This document shows positions 28,594 through 37,854 of a stretch of DNA of 64,000 bases, piece by piece. Positions within the stretch are counted from its first letter, which is position 1; each line of letters begins with the position of its first letter. The notes under the pieces were generated by a model. That model saw only the letters and a program-made list of their open reading frames with translations, had not been told where the DNA came from and did no database searches. A program made the position numbers and the translations under genes. The stretch covers positions 310,001-374,000 of the forward strand of contig NZ_JAMXBE010000001.1 of assembly GCF_024704835.1 (NCBI RefSeq). Direction: 5' to 3'. The stretch comes from Parapedobacter tibetensis. Lineage in GTDB: Bacteria; Bacteroidota; Bacteroidia; Sphingobacteriales; Sphingobacteriaceae.

Positions 28594-30024
28594 CTAGCTC
28601 ATGATTAACTTAAAGGCAGATTTCGGACTATCGCAGACCGGACAACAATAGGCATCGGACAACTTCATGAAGGAGGTTCCTGATGGGATATCGGCTTCCG
28701 CGTCTCCGAATTTTTCATCATAGACCGTAAGGCAATTAGCACATTGGTATTTACGGTGCTGTTTCACGACCGTTTCTACACCACTTTCTGTGGCTTCGGA
28801 TGGCTTTCGGGCTTCCAATTGGTCATAGTACTTATAGCTCAGTTCAATTAATAGCGGAGGCAAGGTTTCCTTGGGCACCTTCTTCGCGTAGTAGAAATAC
28901 TCCGAAAGATTGGGATTGAAGTCTTTGGAATAAAGTATATTGAAGGTGTCCGCATCGCTTTCTTTTTCCTTCTTAGCCTTTTCGATGGCCACGGAAGTAA
29001 ACAGCGACATATGCTGGGTCTTGATGGAGAAACTCAGGCCATAGGTGCTGATGTCCTGCTTATCCAGTGCCCTTACCAGGTAATTTTTTATCTCCAGCGC
29101 TTCCTCATCCAAAACCGGCAAATGCCAATTGAGTTCCAACGAGCTATGGCGGATATTGATACCAAACTTCCCGAGAAGCTTTTCCCAACTGAGCCGGTCT
29201 TTTTCAGCAATGCCCTTCACGATAATGGATTTCCAAGGTGTAAGGCTGATTTTACCAATATTGGTTTCGATGCACAGTTGGCATAGCGCCTTTAGGAAAT
29301 TAATATTGAACTCATTGTTTCTCCAATACAATCCCAACCAATATTTCCCGCCCACAATGCGGTTCATCCCCTCATAATAAGGGGATGTAGCTTCAGGATA
29401 TACCAATTCCTGTTCCACGGCATGGGTATCGGGAGCAACCGCCGATTTGACCTTTTGATAGATTTCGGGATAGCTCAAATGACCTGTCAATGGATCAAGG
29501 TCTTCAATGGCTTTGGATATTTTGGCCAAGTCATACCCATAAATCAGATCTGGCGCACACCATGGCTTGGAATCCAAATCGGCGAACCTCAGGTAGAGAT
29601 ACCAGTAGTTGTCTTCGGAAGAGGCAACAAAATTGATATTACCGGTAAAAAGCGGGACCAGCGTTTGGACGGGATCCGTAATGTTGATTTTGAGTTTGGG
29701 TTTATAGTCAAACGTGTCGAGGATATAATGGTAGGTATGAGATGCCAACCAGTGGGTGGTAGGCATCACGTCCAGCGCCACATAGGAAGTCATGATATTC
29801 TGAAATTCCTCGCCACCGGTGTCATAGTCTGTATTGATGGCACTGAAGGTTGTATCCAAGGTTTCCGAATTCTTATTCTTCGAAGGGAAAAGTATATCCT
29901 GCCGGGAACCTAAATGCACGTAACTGGCGCCCAGTTCGTTGGCCGTCTGGATGGTTCTTTGAAAATCCCCTGGAGAAATAATCCCGCCTTTGACAAACAC
30001 CCTGACTAAATCTACTTTCTTCAT
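28594..30024 (-). CDS. Rubredoxin-tailed protein with nitrite/sulfite-reductase-like half domains
   Basis: The 476-residue protein has no exact functional name. Residues 2-47 (VRVFVKGGIISPGDFQRTIQ, then VHLGSRQDILF) resemble the ferredoxin-like half domain of NirB in this window (GGEITPDKL and KITGGQRIDMF). A second copy is seen near 225-275 (GKISLTPWKSIIVKGI). The Cys-x5-Cys and Cys-x3-Cys ligands of the siroheme-[4Fe-4S] centre are not found. The C-terminus is a complete rubredoxin: C428-x2-C431 and C461-x2-C464, with the canonical 33-residue spacing. It lies 8 bases after the nitrate reductase gene. I infer an electron carrier or docking partner for nitrate reductase. Confidence 0.72.
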   Translation of the reverse strand: MKKVDLVRVFVKGGIISPGDFQRTIQTANELGASYVHLGSRQDILFPSKNKNSETLDTTFSAINTDYDTGGEEFQNIMTSYVALDVMPTTHWLASHTYHYILDTFDYKPKLKINITDPVQTLVPLFTGNINFVASSEDNYWYLYLRFADLDSKPWCAPDLIYGYDLAKISKAIEDLDPLTGHLSYPEIYQKVKSAVAPDTHAVEQELVYPEATSPYYEGMNRIVGGKYWLGLYWRNNEFNINFLKALCQLCIETNIGKISLTPWKSIIVKGIAEKDRLSWEKLLGKFGINIRHSSLELNWHLPVLDEEALEIKNYLVRALDKQDISTYGLSFSIKTQHMSLFTSVAIEKAKKEKESDADTFNILYSKDFNPNLSEYFYYAKKVPKETLPPLLIELSYKYYDQLEARKPSEATESGVETVVKQHRKYQCANCLTVYDEKFGDAEADIPSGTSFMKLSDAYCCPVCDSPKSAFKLIMS

Positions 30025-30032
30025 GTTTTATG

Positions 30033-33000
30033 CTAAGATAGGCATGATTTTTCAAAAATAAACTCATCGAGCATGTGTTTCACTTCGGGTTTGCAACTTC
30101 CGCACCCTATCCCGGCGCCGGTTTGTTGACACAATTGCCTGAATTCTTGGCAACCGGACTGCATGGCCTTGACAATGTTTCCCCTACCTACATTGCCACA
30201 AGAGCAGACCAGCTCTCCGATTATTTCCACTTTGGCAACGTTGCCCCTGAGCAGCTCCTGCCGCTTTTTGGAAAGTTCGGTCCTTTCTTCAATCAGACTT
30301 TTGAACTCCGCAAATTCGGATTTATCCCCCATGAGGATAGCACCCACCAACCGATCTTGGTGTACAATGCATTTTTTATAGTAAGTCTGGCTGGTGTCTA
30401 TCAATAGGATTTCCTCATAACCTTCCCCATTGGCGGGGATTTCCGGGATACCCACAGAACATAGGTCGAGTTCTGCAAACTTGAGGATGTTCAGGGATAC
30501 TGACCCACGGTAAATGCTCAACAGGTCGCCAGATAGATACCTTGCGGCATGGTCTGCCTGGGCTTCCGCAGCGGCGGTGATGCCATTGAGCTTACCGTTG
30601 TGCTCAGCGATTTCCCCCATTGCAAAAATAGCTGGATCCTCGGTCTGTAGGTAATCGTTGACTTTGATTCCTCTACCACAGGCAAGGCCTGCAGACTTCG
30701 CCAATTCGATATTGGGTCTTGTGCCTATGGCATAAACCACTGCATTACATTGGATGGTTTTCCCGCTTTTAAGGTAAACTGAATTTTTCTTTTCCTCCGG
30801 ATGGGGAACAATACGGTCCACTTGGTTGTTCATGAAGAGCTGCACCCCCATTTCTTCAATTTTTTCCCTGAGCAGGGAACTGGCCATGGGATCCAATTGC
30901 CGTTCCATCAGCCTCGACCCAAGTTGTACAATGGTCACTTCCACATCGATTTCTCGGAGCGCGGCGGCCAATTCCAATCCCAATAGACCACCACCCACGA
31001 TTAACACGTGGCCTTGATAGCCCAAGTATGCTTTCAGTTCATCTGCATTTTGGCGGTTGCGCATGGTGAAAACCCCGGGTAGGTGCATCGGTACATCGCC
31101 GGGCACGAAAGCCCGACTGCCTGTGGCTAGAATCAATGTATCATAATGGTGTACTCTCCCCTTTTCATCTGTAACCGTTTTATTGGACCGGTCGATGGAC
31201 TCAACACCATTCTCAATGAATAAGCTGAAATTCAGCATATCCATTTCATTGTTTGATTTAAACTTCTGCAAATCCGCCCATGTCCGGTGCTGGTTGACAT
31301 AGTCTGGCAGCAACACCCGGTTATAGAAAGGGTGTTTTTCCTTAGAAAACACCAATATTTCATCTTCCTGGTTAAATTCCCGATACGTATTGATGAAACG
31401 GTAAGCAGCTGCCCCCGCTCCCACAATGACGATTTTCTGCTTGGGATTCTTGTAGCGGGCCACCTGCACTGCGGTATACTTGAAATCGGGTTGTTTTGAC
31501 ACCGGATCTATGGCATTACCTGTCAGGTTATTCGCCCGGGCAAAGTCATTATGCAATATTTTACCCCAATGCATGGGTAAGAAAACCACACCCCTTTTAA
31601 TCTTATCGGTAACCCGGGCATGCACGCGCACTTCCCCCCGGTTTCCTTCAACCAGTACGGTGTCTCCCTCACTAATACCTCTTCCTGACGCATCATCCGG
31701 ATGGATTTCCAAGAAAGGATCGGGTATATGTTTGGTGAGTCTGCTGACTTTTCCGGTACGGGTCATGGTATGCCATTGATCCCGAATCCGTCCCGTGGTT
31801 AGAATGAGTGGGAAGTCTTCGCTCGTTTTTTCGCATTCGTTCTTCGGACCAGGGGTCAATATTTGGGCTCTACCATTTGGTGTATAGAATTTCTTATCGG
31901 TAAAAAGCCGTTTAACGGTTTCTTTTTCATGGCCTACAAAAGGCCATTGCACAGCCCCCTTGGTCTGGAGGTAATCGTAGTCAAGGCCGGAGATATCCAT
32001 GTTGGTCCCTTTTGTCAATTGCACGTACTCGGCACATACTTCCGACATGTTTTGGAACTCAAAGCCATGGAAGCCCATCTTCCGGGCAAATCGAATCAAG
32101 ATTTCCGCATCGGGAAGCGCTTCCCCTGGAGGCTGATTGAATTTGCTGAGGTAGCTGATTCGCCGTTCGGAGTTGGTCATTGTCCCCTCCTTTTCGCCCC
32201 ATCCTGCTGCCGGGAGTACCAAGTCAGCATAGGGAATGGTTTCCACTTTGTTGGAAATATCTTGTACGACCACAAATTTGGCCTTTTTCAATGCTGCTTC
32301 TACTTTCCGGGCATCGGGGAGGCTTACCAAGGGATTGGTACAGATGACCCAAACGGCCTTGATGCTCCCTTCCTCCAACGCTTCAATGAGTTGCGTGGCC
32401 GTCTTTCCGGGTTTATCGGGCAGGCTTTCCACGCCCCAAAACTTAGCTACTTCATCCCTATGGGCAGGATCAGCCAAGTTTCTGTGGGCAGCCAACAACG
32501 TGGCCATGCCCCCCACCTCACGACCACCCATGGCGTTCGGCTGCCCGGTAAGGGAAAAAGGACCTGAACCTGGTTTACCGATGTGTCCTGTGATTAGGTT
32601 AAGGTCGATCAACGCCAAGTTTTTATTGACCCCTTCGGCACTTTGGTTCAGCCCCATTGACCAAAGGGTCATGAAACCTTTGGCATCACCGATGAAGGAG
32701 GCGGCTTTTTTGATGTCTGCTACGGTGAGCCCACAAACGGCCGCGGCTTTTTCCAGGGAAGTTTGCATAACCACCTCCTTATAAGCCTCAAAGCCATCCG
32801 TATGGCCCTCGATAAAGCCGATGTCTATATCCCCTTGTTCGATTAAGCACCTGCCGATGGCATGGAACAGAGTTTCATCCATACCAGGATTGAGCTGCAG
32901 GTGCAGGTTTGCCAAGGCGCAGCTCTGTGTTACCCTCGGATCGGCCACGATGATTTTGACTCCCGGATTTTGCTCCTTGTGTTGCTCAATCCTCCTCCAT

Positions 33001-33557
33001 AAAATAGGATGGCACCAGGCCGGATTGGCTCCAGCCACAAAGAAGCAATCCGCCAGTTCAATATCTTCATAAGCAATGGGCACGCTATCTTCTCCCAAGG
33101 TTTTGATATAGCCCATAACGGCCGAACTCATACACAGCCTGGAATTGGTATCCAGGTTATTGGTTTTCAAGAAGCCCTTGGCCAACTTGTTGACCAAATA
33201 ATATTCTTCTGTAAGGCATTGGCCCGAGACATAAAAGGCGACTGCATCTGGCCCGTATTTCTCGATGATGGACTTGAACACGGCGCTGGCCCTATCCAGG
33301 GCAGTATCCCAGCTCACCTTTTCCAGCGGATGCGACTTGCCCCAGCGCATCTGGGGATATAGCAGCCTGTCGGACTTGTCAGCAATCACATAGTGGAGGT
33401 TCATCCCTTTAGAACATAACATCCCTTTATTGACGGGATGGTGGGGATCTCCTTCTACGGTGACCTTGCCTTTTTTGTCCTTACGCACAATGATGCCACA
33501 ACCAACACCGCAGTAGGAACAAGTACTTTTAAAGCTTTCTGCCTCTTTTGTTGACAT
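30033..33557 (-). CDS. Assimilatory nitrate reductase fused to NirB-like flavoprotein and BFD domain
   Basis: Cytoplasmic reductase of 1174 residues that joins catalytic and electron-input parts. Residues 1-700 are a NasA-type molybdopterin oxidoreductase: [4Fe-4S] ligands C13, C16, C20 and C48, and likely Mo ligand C142 (TNSRLCMSSAV). Residues 705-1090 are an FAD/NAD(P) oxidoreductase with IVIVGAGAAAYRF near 709-721 and VLIVGGGLLGLELAAAL near 851, closely similar to NirB of this window. Residues 1115-1165 are a BFD-like [2Fe-2S] domain (C1118, C1120, C1152, C1155). The fusion should let NAD(P)H electrons reach the molybdenum site in one chain. It is preceded by the nitrate transporter gene (17-base gap). 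Confidence 0.93.
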   Translation of the reverse strand: MSTKEAESFKSTCSYCGVGCGIIVRKDKKGKVTVEGDPHHPVNKGMLCSKGMNLHYVIADKSDRLLYPQMRWGKSHPLEKVSWDTALDRASAVFKSIIEKYGPDAVAFYVSGQCLTEEYYLVNKLAKGFLKTNNLDTNSRLCMSSAVMGYIKTLGEDSVPIAYEDIELADCFFVAGANPAWCHPILWRRIEQHKEQNPGVKIIVADPRVTQSCALANLHLQLNPGMDETLFHAIGRCLIEQGDIDIGFIEGHTDGFEAYKEVVMQTSLEKAAAVCGLTVADIKKAASFIGDAKGFMTLWSMGLNQSAEGVNKNLALIDLNLITGHIGKPGSGPFSLTGQPNAMGGREVGGMATLLAAHRNLADPAHRDEVAKFWGVESLPDKPGKTATQLIEALEEGSIKAVWVICTNPLVSLPDARKVEAALKKAKFVVVQDISNKVETIPYADLVLPAAGWGEKEGTMTNSERRISYLSKFNQPPGEALPDAEILIRFARKMGFHGFEFQNMSEVCAEYVQLTKGTNMDISGLDYDYLQTKGAVQWPFVGHEKETVKRLFTDKKFYTPNGRAQILTPGPKNECEKTSEDFPLILTTGRIRDQWHTMTRTGKVSRLTKHIPDPFLEIHPDDASGRGISEGDTVLVEGNRGEVRVHARVTDKIKRGVVFLPMHWGKILHNDFARANNLTGNAIDPVSKQPDFKYTAVQVARYKNPKQKIVIVGAGAAAYRFINTYREFNQEDEILVFSKEKHPFYNRVLLPDYVNQHRTWADLQKFKSNNEMDMLNFSLFIENGVESIDRSNKTVTDEKGRVHHYDTLILATGSRAFVPGDVPMHLPGVFTMRNRQNADELKAYLGYQGHVLIVGGGLLGLELAAALREIDVEVTIVQLGSRLMERQLDPMASSLLREKIEEMGVQLFMNNQVDRIVPHPEEKKNSVYLKSGKTIQCNAVVYAIGTRPNIELAKSAGLACGRGIKVNDYLQTEDPAIFAMGEIAEHNGKLNGITAAAEAQADHAARYLSGDLLSIYRGSVSLNILKFAELDLCSVGIPEIPANGEGYEEILLIDTSQTYYKKCIVHQDRLVGAILMGDKSEFAEFKSLIEERTELSKKRQELLRGNVAKVEIIGELVCSCGNVGRGNIVKAMQSGCQEFRQLCQQTGAGIGCGSCKPEVKHMLDEFIFEKSCLS

Positions 33558-33574
33558 GCCTGGGTTATACGAAA

Positions 33575-34927
33575 TTAACTGTTTGCAAATTCGGGCTGCA
33601 ATTCTTTTTCAGCCAAGAGCTCGTCCATCTCCACTTTCGTAACTTGTTCGTCCGCTTTGGAGAATTGGATCAGCAAGGCGGCTGAACTGATGATCGCCAC
33701 GGCAATACCTAAAATGGCTAAGGCCCCGCTATATGAAAGGGACTCGATTTTAAGAAGGAATCCGGCCAGTACTGCACCCACATTGCCTCCTGCCCCTACA
33801 ATACCGGAAACTACACCGAGGGCTTTTTTATTGATGAATGGTACCACTGAGTAGGTAGCACCTTCTGCCATTTGGACAAAGAGGCTGAACAAGATCATGG
33901 TACCGATGGCCAAGGGTAAAAAGGTCATCTGAGAAAACAGTATCAATGACAACCCCTCTACAAAAACCACACCTCCCAAAAACAATACCCTGCCTTTCAG
34001 CCCCCATTTGATCCCGATCTTGTCGCCATAAATTCCACCCAGCGATCGCGCAAAAAGATTCATCAAGCCGAAAAGACCAGCAATCAGCCCCGCTGTTTTC
34101 AGGTCAAGCTTGAAAAAGTCATGGTAATAGATGGCGGCAATGTTATTGATGGTCAGTTCGATGCCGAAGCAGGCCCCATAGATGAGGAATAACGCCCAAA
34201 CCCGCTTATCCTTGATGGCAGTCAGGAATGCACCTTTTCCTTCCTCCTTTTTCTTTCGCTTGTAATCCAAGTCGGTCTTACTCAGGTTTGCGATATTCCC
34301 TTCCGGAAAATCTGTCGTCCATTTATAATAGGCAATTCCACAAAGTATCATGGCCACACCAGGCACGACCATGGCATATCGCCAGGCGTCCGTAGCGATA
34401 AAGCCAAGGGAAACAAACAGGGCAAAGATTATGGGCATGACCATTTGGGTGATGCCTCCCCCCAGGTTACCCCAGCCAGCAGACGTCGCATTGGCCGTTC
34501 CCACCACATTTGGGGCAAACATCACGGAGGTATGGTACTGGGTGATGACAAAGGAAGCACCGATTACCCCGATGGCTAGGCGGAAAATCAAAAAGGATTC
34601 GTAACTGGTGCTCATCCCAATGAAAATAACCGGCAGTGCACCCAACACCAACAAATACGTATAGGTAATCCGAGGGCCTATCCGGTCGACCAGCCAACCG
34701 ATAAACAACCTGGCAATTACTGTAATGGCTACGGAAGCAATGATGATGTTGCCAATTTGTGATTTGCTCAGGTCAAGTTCTTCACGGACGATGGCCATCA
34801 GCGGAGCGATCCCGAACCATCCGAAAAAACAAAGGAAGAAAGCGATCCACGACAAGTGAAACGCACGCATTTGTGGAGACTTGAAATCTAATAAGTTAAT
34901 CGTTGTTGCTTTTTTTGGGGATTTCAT
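33575..34927 (-). CDS. NarK-type nitrate/nitrite MFS transporter
   Basis: Inner-membrane carrier (450 residues from the ATG at 34927, 12 hydrophobic segments). The start of helix 1 reads MRAFHLSWIAFFLCFFGWFG with IAPLM following, typical of the nitrate/nitrite porter family. The nitrate-signature glycine-rich segments appear as GWGNLGGGITQMVMPIIF and IVGAGGNVGAVLAGFLL. The frame is open back to 35053, but that upstream stretch overlaps the porin gene and has no family match. It lies between the porin and the nitrate reductase in the same operon and should bring nitrate into the cytoplasm. Confidence 0.95.
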   Translation of the reverse strand: MKSPKKATTINLLDFKSPQMRAFHLSWIAFFLCFFGWFGIAPLMAIVREELDLSKSQIGNIIIASVAITVIARLFIGWLVDRIGPRITYTYLLVLGALPVIFIGMSTSYESFLIFRLAIGVIGASFVITQYHTSVMFAPNVVGTANATSAGWGNLGGGITQMVMPIIFALFVSLGFIATDAWRYAMVVPGVAMILCGIAYYKWTTDFPEGNIANLSKTDLDYKRKKKEEGKGAFLTAIKDKRVWALFLIYGACFGIELTINNIAAIYYHDFFKLDLKTAGLIAGLFGLMNLFARSLGGIYGDKIGIKWGLKGRVLFLGGVVFVEGLSLILFSQMTFLPLAIGTMILFSLFVQMAEGATYSVVPFINKKALGVVSGIVGAGGNVGAVLAGFLLKIESLSYSGALAILGIAVAIISSAALLIQFSKADEQVTKVEMDELLAEKELQPEFANS

Positions 34928-35001
34928 AGCGTTATTGATTATTGATGGATTATTTGTATCGATATCATTACGAGTTATATCATATGATAAAGGGTTATGC
35001 G

Positions 35002-36303
35002 TTATTTGCTGGCAAAAAGCGTGGGATTGAAACGAATCATGGTCCAAGCCCAACCTTGGTAAGCTGGCGTATCCTGTTTACCTTTCAATACCTCGGCTGA
35101 TTCCGTCCTGAACAGCTGGGAATAACCGATGTTTAGGGTGACGGTTTTAGCTAATTTCGCGGTCAACACCAGGTCTACTTCTTCCCCCAGTGACCGGCTC
35201 ATACGTTCGGCGGGTTGTGACGGGTCATGAATCGGTACTGCCGATTCAAAATGGTGGACATGCGCCAATAAGCTTGTGGTGCCGGATAGCTTGAAGTTGG
35301 TTTTCAGAAAGAAGTCTTTCAGTCCGGCAGTGGCGCCTGACTGACCGTGGTTATTTCCCACATAGAAATGATCCATAAAGCCATAGAACTTATGGTTGGT
35401 GCCATATAGTGGATTGAATGCCCTGTTGGTGTTTGAGCCGGGTTCGGAACCGGTCAGGTAATCAGCTCCCAAAACTATTGGGGTGAGCGACGTCTTGTAA
35501 GTCATGCTGGCCGACGCCAACCAAGCAGCGGTTTTCAAACCCAACGGATCCCTGCCGCCTTGGTAGTAAAGCTCCCCATCCAGGTTTATCTTATTTAGCT
35601 GCTTTTGACCCGTGAATCCAACGGTCTGCCTGAAATTCACCTTTTTGCTGGCTGCTTCAGGGTCTGGGTTTTGCCGCCCGTCATTGAACACCAATAGGGA
35701 TAGAAATGATCGTTCAAATGTCCTATGCAACCAGATAAATTGCATGGTCTTATAATTGTCCATCCCCTCGTAAAGTGTGCCCGAGAGTTTACTTGGTTCA
35801 AAGGGAACGTTTTGGTTATATCCGGCACCGACATGTATTTTTGTCCCCAAAGAATCATCGTACGTCAATAATGCTGCGTCGTGGCTCCTCCCTTGTTGGG
35901 CCCAATCCAAGTCGCCCAGAAAACGGGCATTATCGTAATCCAGGGTTTGCCTGCCCACTTTAATGGCCAAGGTTGGGGATATCGCGTATGCACCCCAAGC
36001 TTCAAACATGTTAAACAGGGAAGAATCCGTTTTATAGATTTGATTGGTGCTTCCCCATACTCGCACATCCTGTGCTGAAAGACGGAAAGTAAGTTTTTCT
36101 TCTTGGAAGTGGACATTCAACCGAGATCGTTGCTCCGTAAAAAAAGCAGGTTTCTGTTCTGTTGTGTGTAGTGTCTTAAAACCATTGCGAAACTCCACCC
36201 TTGGGCGAATCTCACCGCTGATCGTCAATTGACCGAAGGATTGGGTAGCAAAAGCCGACTGAAAGAAGGCTAGGATTAGAAAATTACGTAAAAATACGTT
36301 CAT
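35002..36303 (-). CDS. Outer-membrane porin, alginate-export (AlgE-like) family
   Basis: Signal peptide (LILAFFQSAFATQSFGQ) followed by alternating beta-strand sequence with repeated aromatic girdle residues. It matches the alginate_exp family: QLTISGEIRPRVEFRNGFK at the start, FFTEQRSRLNVHFQEEKLTF and a strand KVGRQTLDYDNARFLGDLDW. Total 433 residues, ending in a beta signal (MIRFNPTLFA-SK). Proteins of this family next to nitrate genes in Bacteroidota are likely to be general anion pores; here it is first in the nitrate operon and presumably admits nitrate across the outer membrane. No alginate genes adjoin it on this side. Confidence 0.85.
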   Translation of the reverse strand: MNVFLRNFLILAFFQSAFATQSFGQLTISGEIRPRVEFRNGFKTLHTTEQKPAFFTEQRSRLNVHFQEEKLTFRLSAQDVRVWGSTNQIYKTDSSLFNMFEAWGAYAISPTLAIKVGRQTLDYDNARFLGDLDWAQQGRSHDAALLTYDDSLGTKIHVGAGYNQNVPFEPSKLSGTLYEGMDNYKTMQFIWLHRTFERSFLSLLVFNDGRQNPDPEAASKKVNFRQTVGFTGQKQLNKINLDGELYYQGGRDPLGLKTAAWLASASMTYKTSLTPIVLGADYLTGSEPGSNTNRAFNPLYGTNHKFYGFMDHFYVGNNHGQSGATAGLKDFFLKTNFKLSGTTSLLAHVHHFESAVPIHDPSQPAERMSRSLGEEVDLVLTAKLAKTVTLNIGYSQLFRTESAEVLKGKQDTPAYQGWAWTMIRFNPTLFASK

Positions 36304-36342
36304 ACCGTAGTGAATTAATGATAAAATTCATATTCAACACGG

Positions 36343-36350
36343 CTAAGGTA
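36343..36350 (-). promoter_or_regulatory. -7 box of the nitrate operon (porin) promoter
   Basis: TACCTTAG on the minus strand, identical to the nirB -7 box, about 40 bases before the porin start. A 36-base AT-rich interval separates it from the inverted repeat at 36379-36400. Confidence 0.45.
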
Positions 36351-36378
36351 AGAAATAAATATTTATATTTAGGTATTT

Positions 36379-36400
36379 TTACTTAGTTATTTCTAAGTAA
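36379..36400. promoter_or_regulatory. Inverted repeat TTACTTAG-N6-CTAAGTAA upstream of the porin operon
   Basis: Perfect 8-bp arms with a 6-base spacer, about 39 bases (centre) upstream of the -7 box. Next to it are two ACGT-centred sites (TACGTTTTTATACGTA, 36401-36416). The TTAC half-site is shared with the palindromes between nirB and cobA, so one regulator may act on both. The rest of 36304-36488 holds no gene. Confidence 0.5.
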
Positions 36401-36431
36401 TACGTTTTTATACGTAAAAAAGTGCGATAAA

Positions 36432-36463
36432 ACAAGAAAAGGCTGACATAAAGCCAACCTTTT
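36432..36463 (-). terminator. Weak hairpin after the Gfo/Idh/MocA gene
   Basis: On the minus strand, AAGG...CT and AGCCTT can pair around TTATGTC with a four-base bulge, followed by TTTTCTTGTTTT. It lies about 30 bases after the stop at 36489 and may end the polysaccharide operon before the nitrate operon. Confidence 0.3.
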
Positions 36464-36488
36464 CATAAAGAAATACGTTTATTTTTTT

Positions 36489-37790
36489 CTACTTGGGGAT
36501 TTTATACCCATTATGGTACTGGGCAGCGAGCAGTTTATTAGCTTTTTTGTCTGTAAACTGGGCTTTGCTGTCATCCCAATAAACCTTCTTCCCTGTACGG
36601 TAGGCAATATTGCCCATTTGCGAGAAGATGGCGATATGGGCTCCGGCGGTGATAGGCGCATTTAGCAAGGTGGGATCCTTTGCCCGCACAGCCCCAATGA
36701 AATTGGTGGTATGCATATCCAAGCCATTGTCTTGGCTCTTTTGAAAGGGCACAGCCTCCATACGTTCCCCTTCAGGGATAACTTCCCATCCGCTGCGGTT
36801 GAGCACCAGCGTACCGTAGTTGCCGATAAACGCCACACCATGGTTACGGCCATACGGGCCTCCGTCAATGCCATTGGCATGTTCCCATTGTACTGTAAAA
36901 TCGTCAAATTCATACACCGTGGTTAAGGTATCCGGTGTTTCGGCGGCATCGTCTGGATAAGCGAATTTCCCGCCTGTGGCCATGATGGACTTAGGGGTGG
37001 TAGCCTTCATTCCGATGAGTGCGAAATCGAGCATATGCACACCCCAATCGGTCATCAGCCCGCCAGCATAATCCCAAAACCAGCGGAATTCGAAATGGAA
37101 GCGATTGGGATTAAATGGACGTTGCTTGGCCGGGCCTAGCCAACGGGTATAATCCACACCTTCCGGCACCGCTTCATCGGGCTTCACCGGGATACTTTTC
37201 ATCCAACCCTGATAAGCCCAAGCCTTTACCAATCGGATTTTGCCCAGCTTGCCGGAGTGTACAAAGTCCATGGCATCCCGAAAATGCTTTTGGCTACGTT
37301 GCCATTGCCCTACTTGTACTACCCGGCCGTATTGCGTTGCCGCTGCCACCATGGCATTACACTCCACGATGGAATTGCCTAGGGGTTTCTCTACGTATAC
37401 ATCTTTTCCCGCAGCACAAGCGTCTACAAGCTGCAAGCAGTGCCAATGATCGGGTGTACCTACAATAACTACATCCACATTGGGGTCGGCCAATAAGTCT
37501 TCGTGCTTGGCATATAACGTTGGTGTAATATCGCGTTGTTTCAATTCAGCGGCACGTTTATTCAATTCGCGGCTGTCCACATCGCAGAGGGCTGTGCATT
37601 GCACGCCAGATACCTTAAGCATCGAATTGAGGTTGGCCCACCCCATGCCTTTCACACCAATAAGACCTACCTTGATAGCCCCTTGGATATTCCCATCAAA
37701 TCGGAATGCACGAGGGAATGCTGATGCCGCGCCAACTGACGCTGCCAACGTTGTCATTGTACCCAAAAACTTCCTTCTGGTTGTGTTCAT
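36489..37790 (-). CDS. Gfo/Idh/MocA-family oxidoreductase with Tat-type leader
   Basis: NAD(P)-dependent sugar dehydrogenase-like protein, 433 residues. It begins with a twin-arginine-like leader (TTRRKFLGTMTTLAASVGAA), so it is probably exported. The nucleotide-binding fold reads IKVGLIGVKGMGWANLNSM, then the DVDSRELNKRA strand end, and the catalytic region CAAGKDVYVEKPLGNSIVE with the conserved EKP lysine. The second domain contains FRWFWDYAGGLMTDWGVHMLD, typical of the secreted Bacteroidota members. The sugar substrate cannot be read from sequence. It is the last gene of the polysaccharide operon, 64 bases downstream of the GH43 remnant. Confidence 0.88.
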   Translation of the reverse strand: MNTTRRKFLGTMTTLAASVGAASAFPRAFRFDGNIQGAIKVGLIGVKGMGWANLNSMLKVSGVQCTALCDVDSRELNKRAAELKQRDITPTLYAKHEDLLADPNVDVVIVGTPDHWHCLQLVDACAAGKDVYVEKPLGNSIVECNAMVAAATQYGRVVQVGQWQRSQKHFRDAMDFVHSGKLGKIRLVKAWAYQGWMKSIPVKPDEAVPEGVDYTRWLGPAKQRPFNPNRFHFEFRWFWDYAGGLMTDWGVHMLDFALIGMKATTPKSIMATGGKFAYPDDAAETPDTLTTVYEFDDFTVQWEHANGIDGGPYGRNHGVAFIGNYGTLVLNRSGWEVIPEGERMEAVPFQKSQDNGLDMHTTNFIGAVRAKDPTLLNAPITAGAHIAIFSQMGNIAYRTGKKVYWDDSKAQFTDKKANKLLAAQYHNGYKIPK

Positions 37791-37854
37791 AATTGTATTT
37801 CATTAATGGTAATTGCCCGCCAAGATAAGAAAATTCCGTATCTTTTACCAAACG

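Noticed and set aside
33575-35053. Longer NarK start at 35053
   Set aside because: The first 42 residues overlap the porin 3' end and do not resemble a transporter N-terminus; the ATG at 34927 fits the family.
36284-36291. TTACGTAA inside the first codons of the porin gene
   Set aside because: It is within coding sequence, unlike the promoter copies, so an operator role is less likely and it is not listed as a site.
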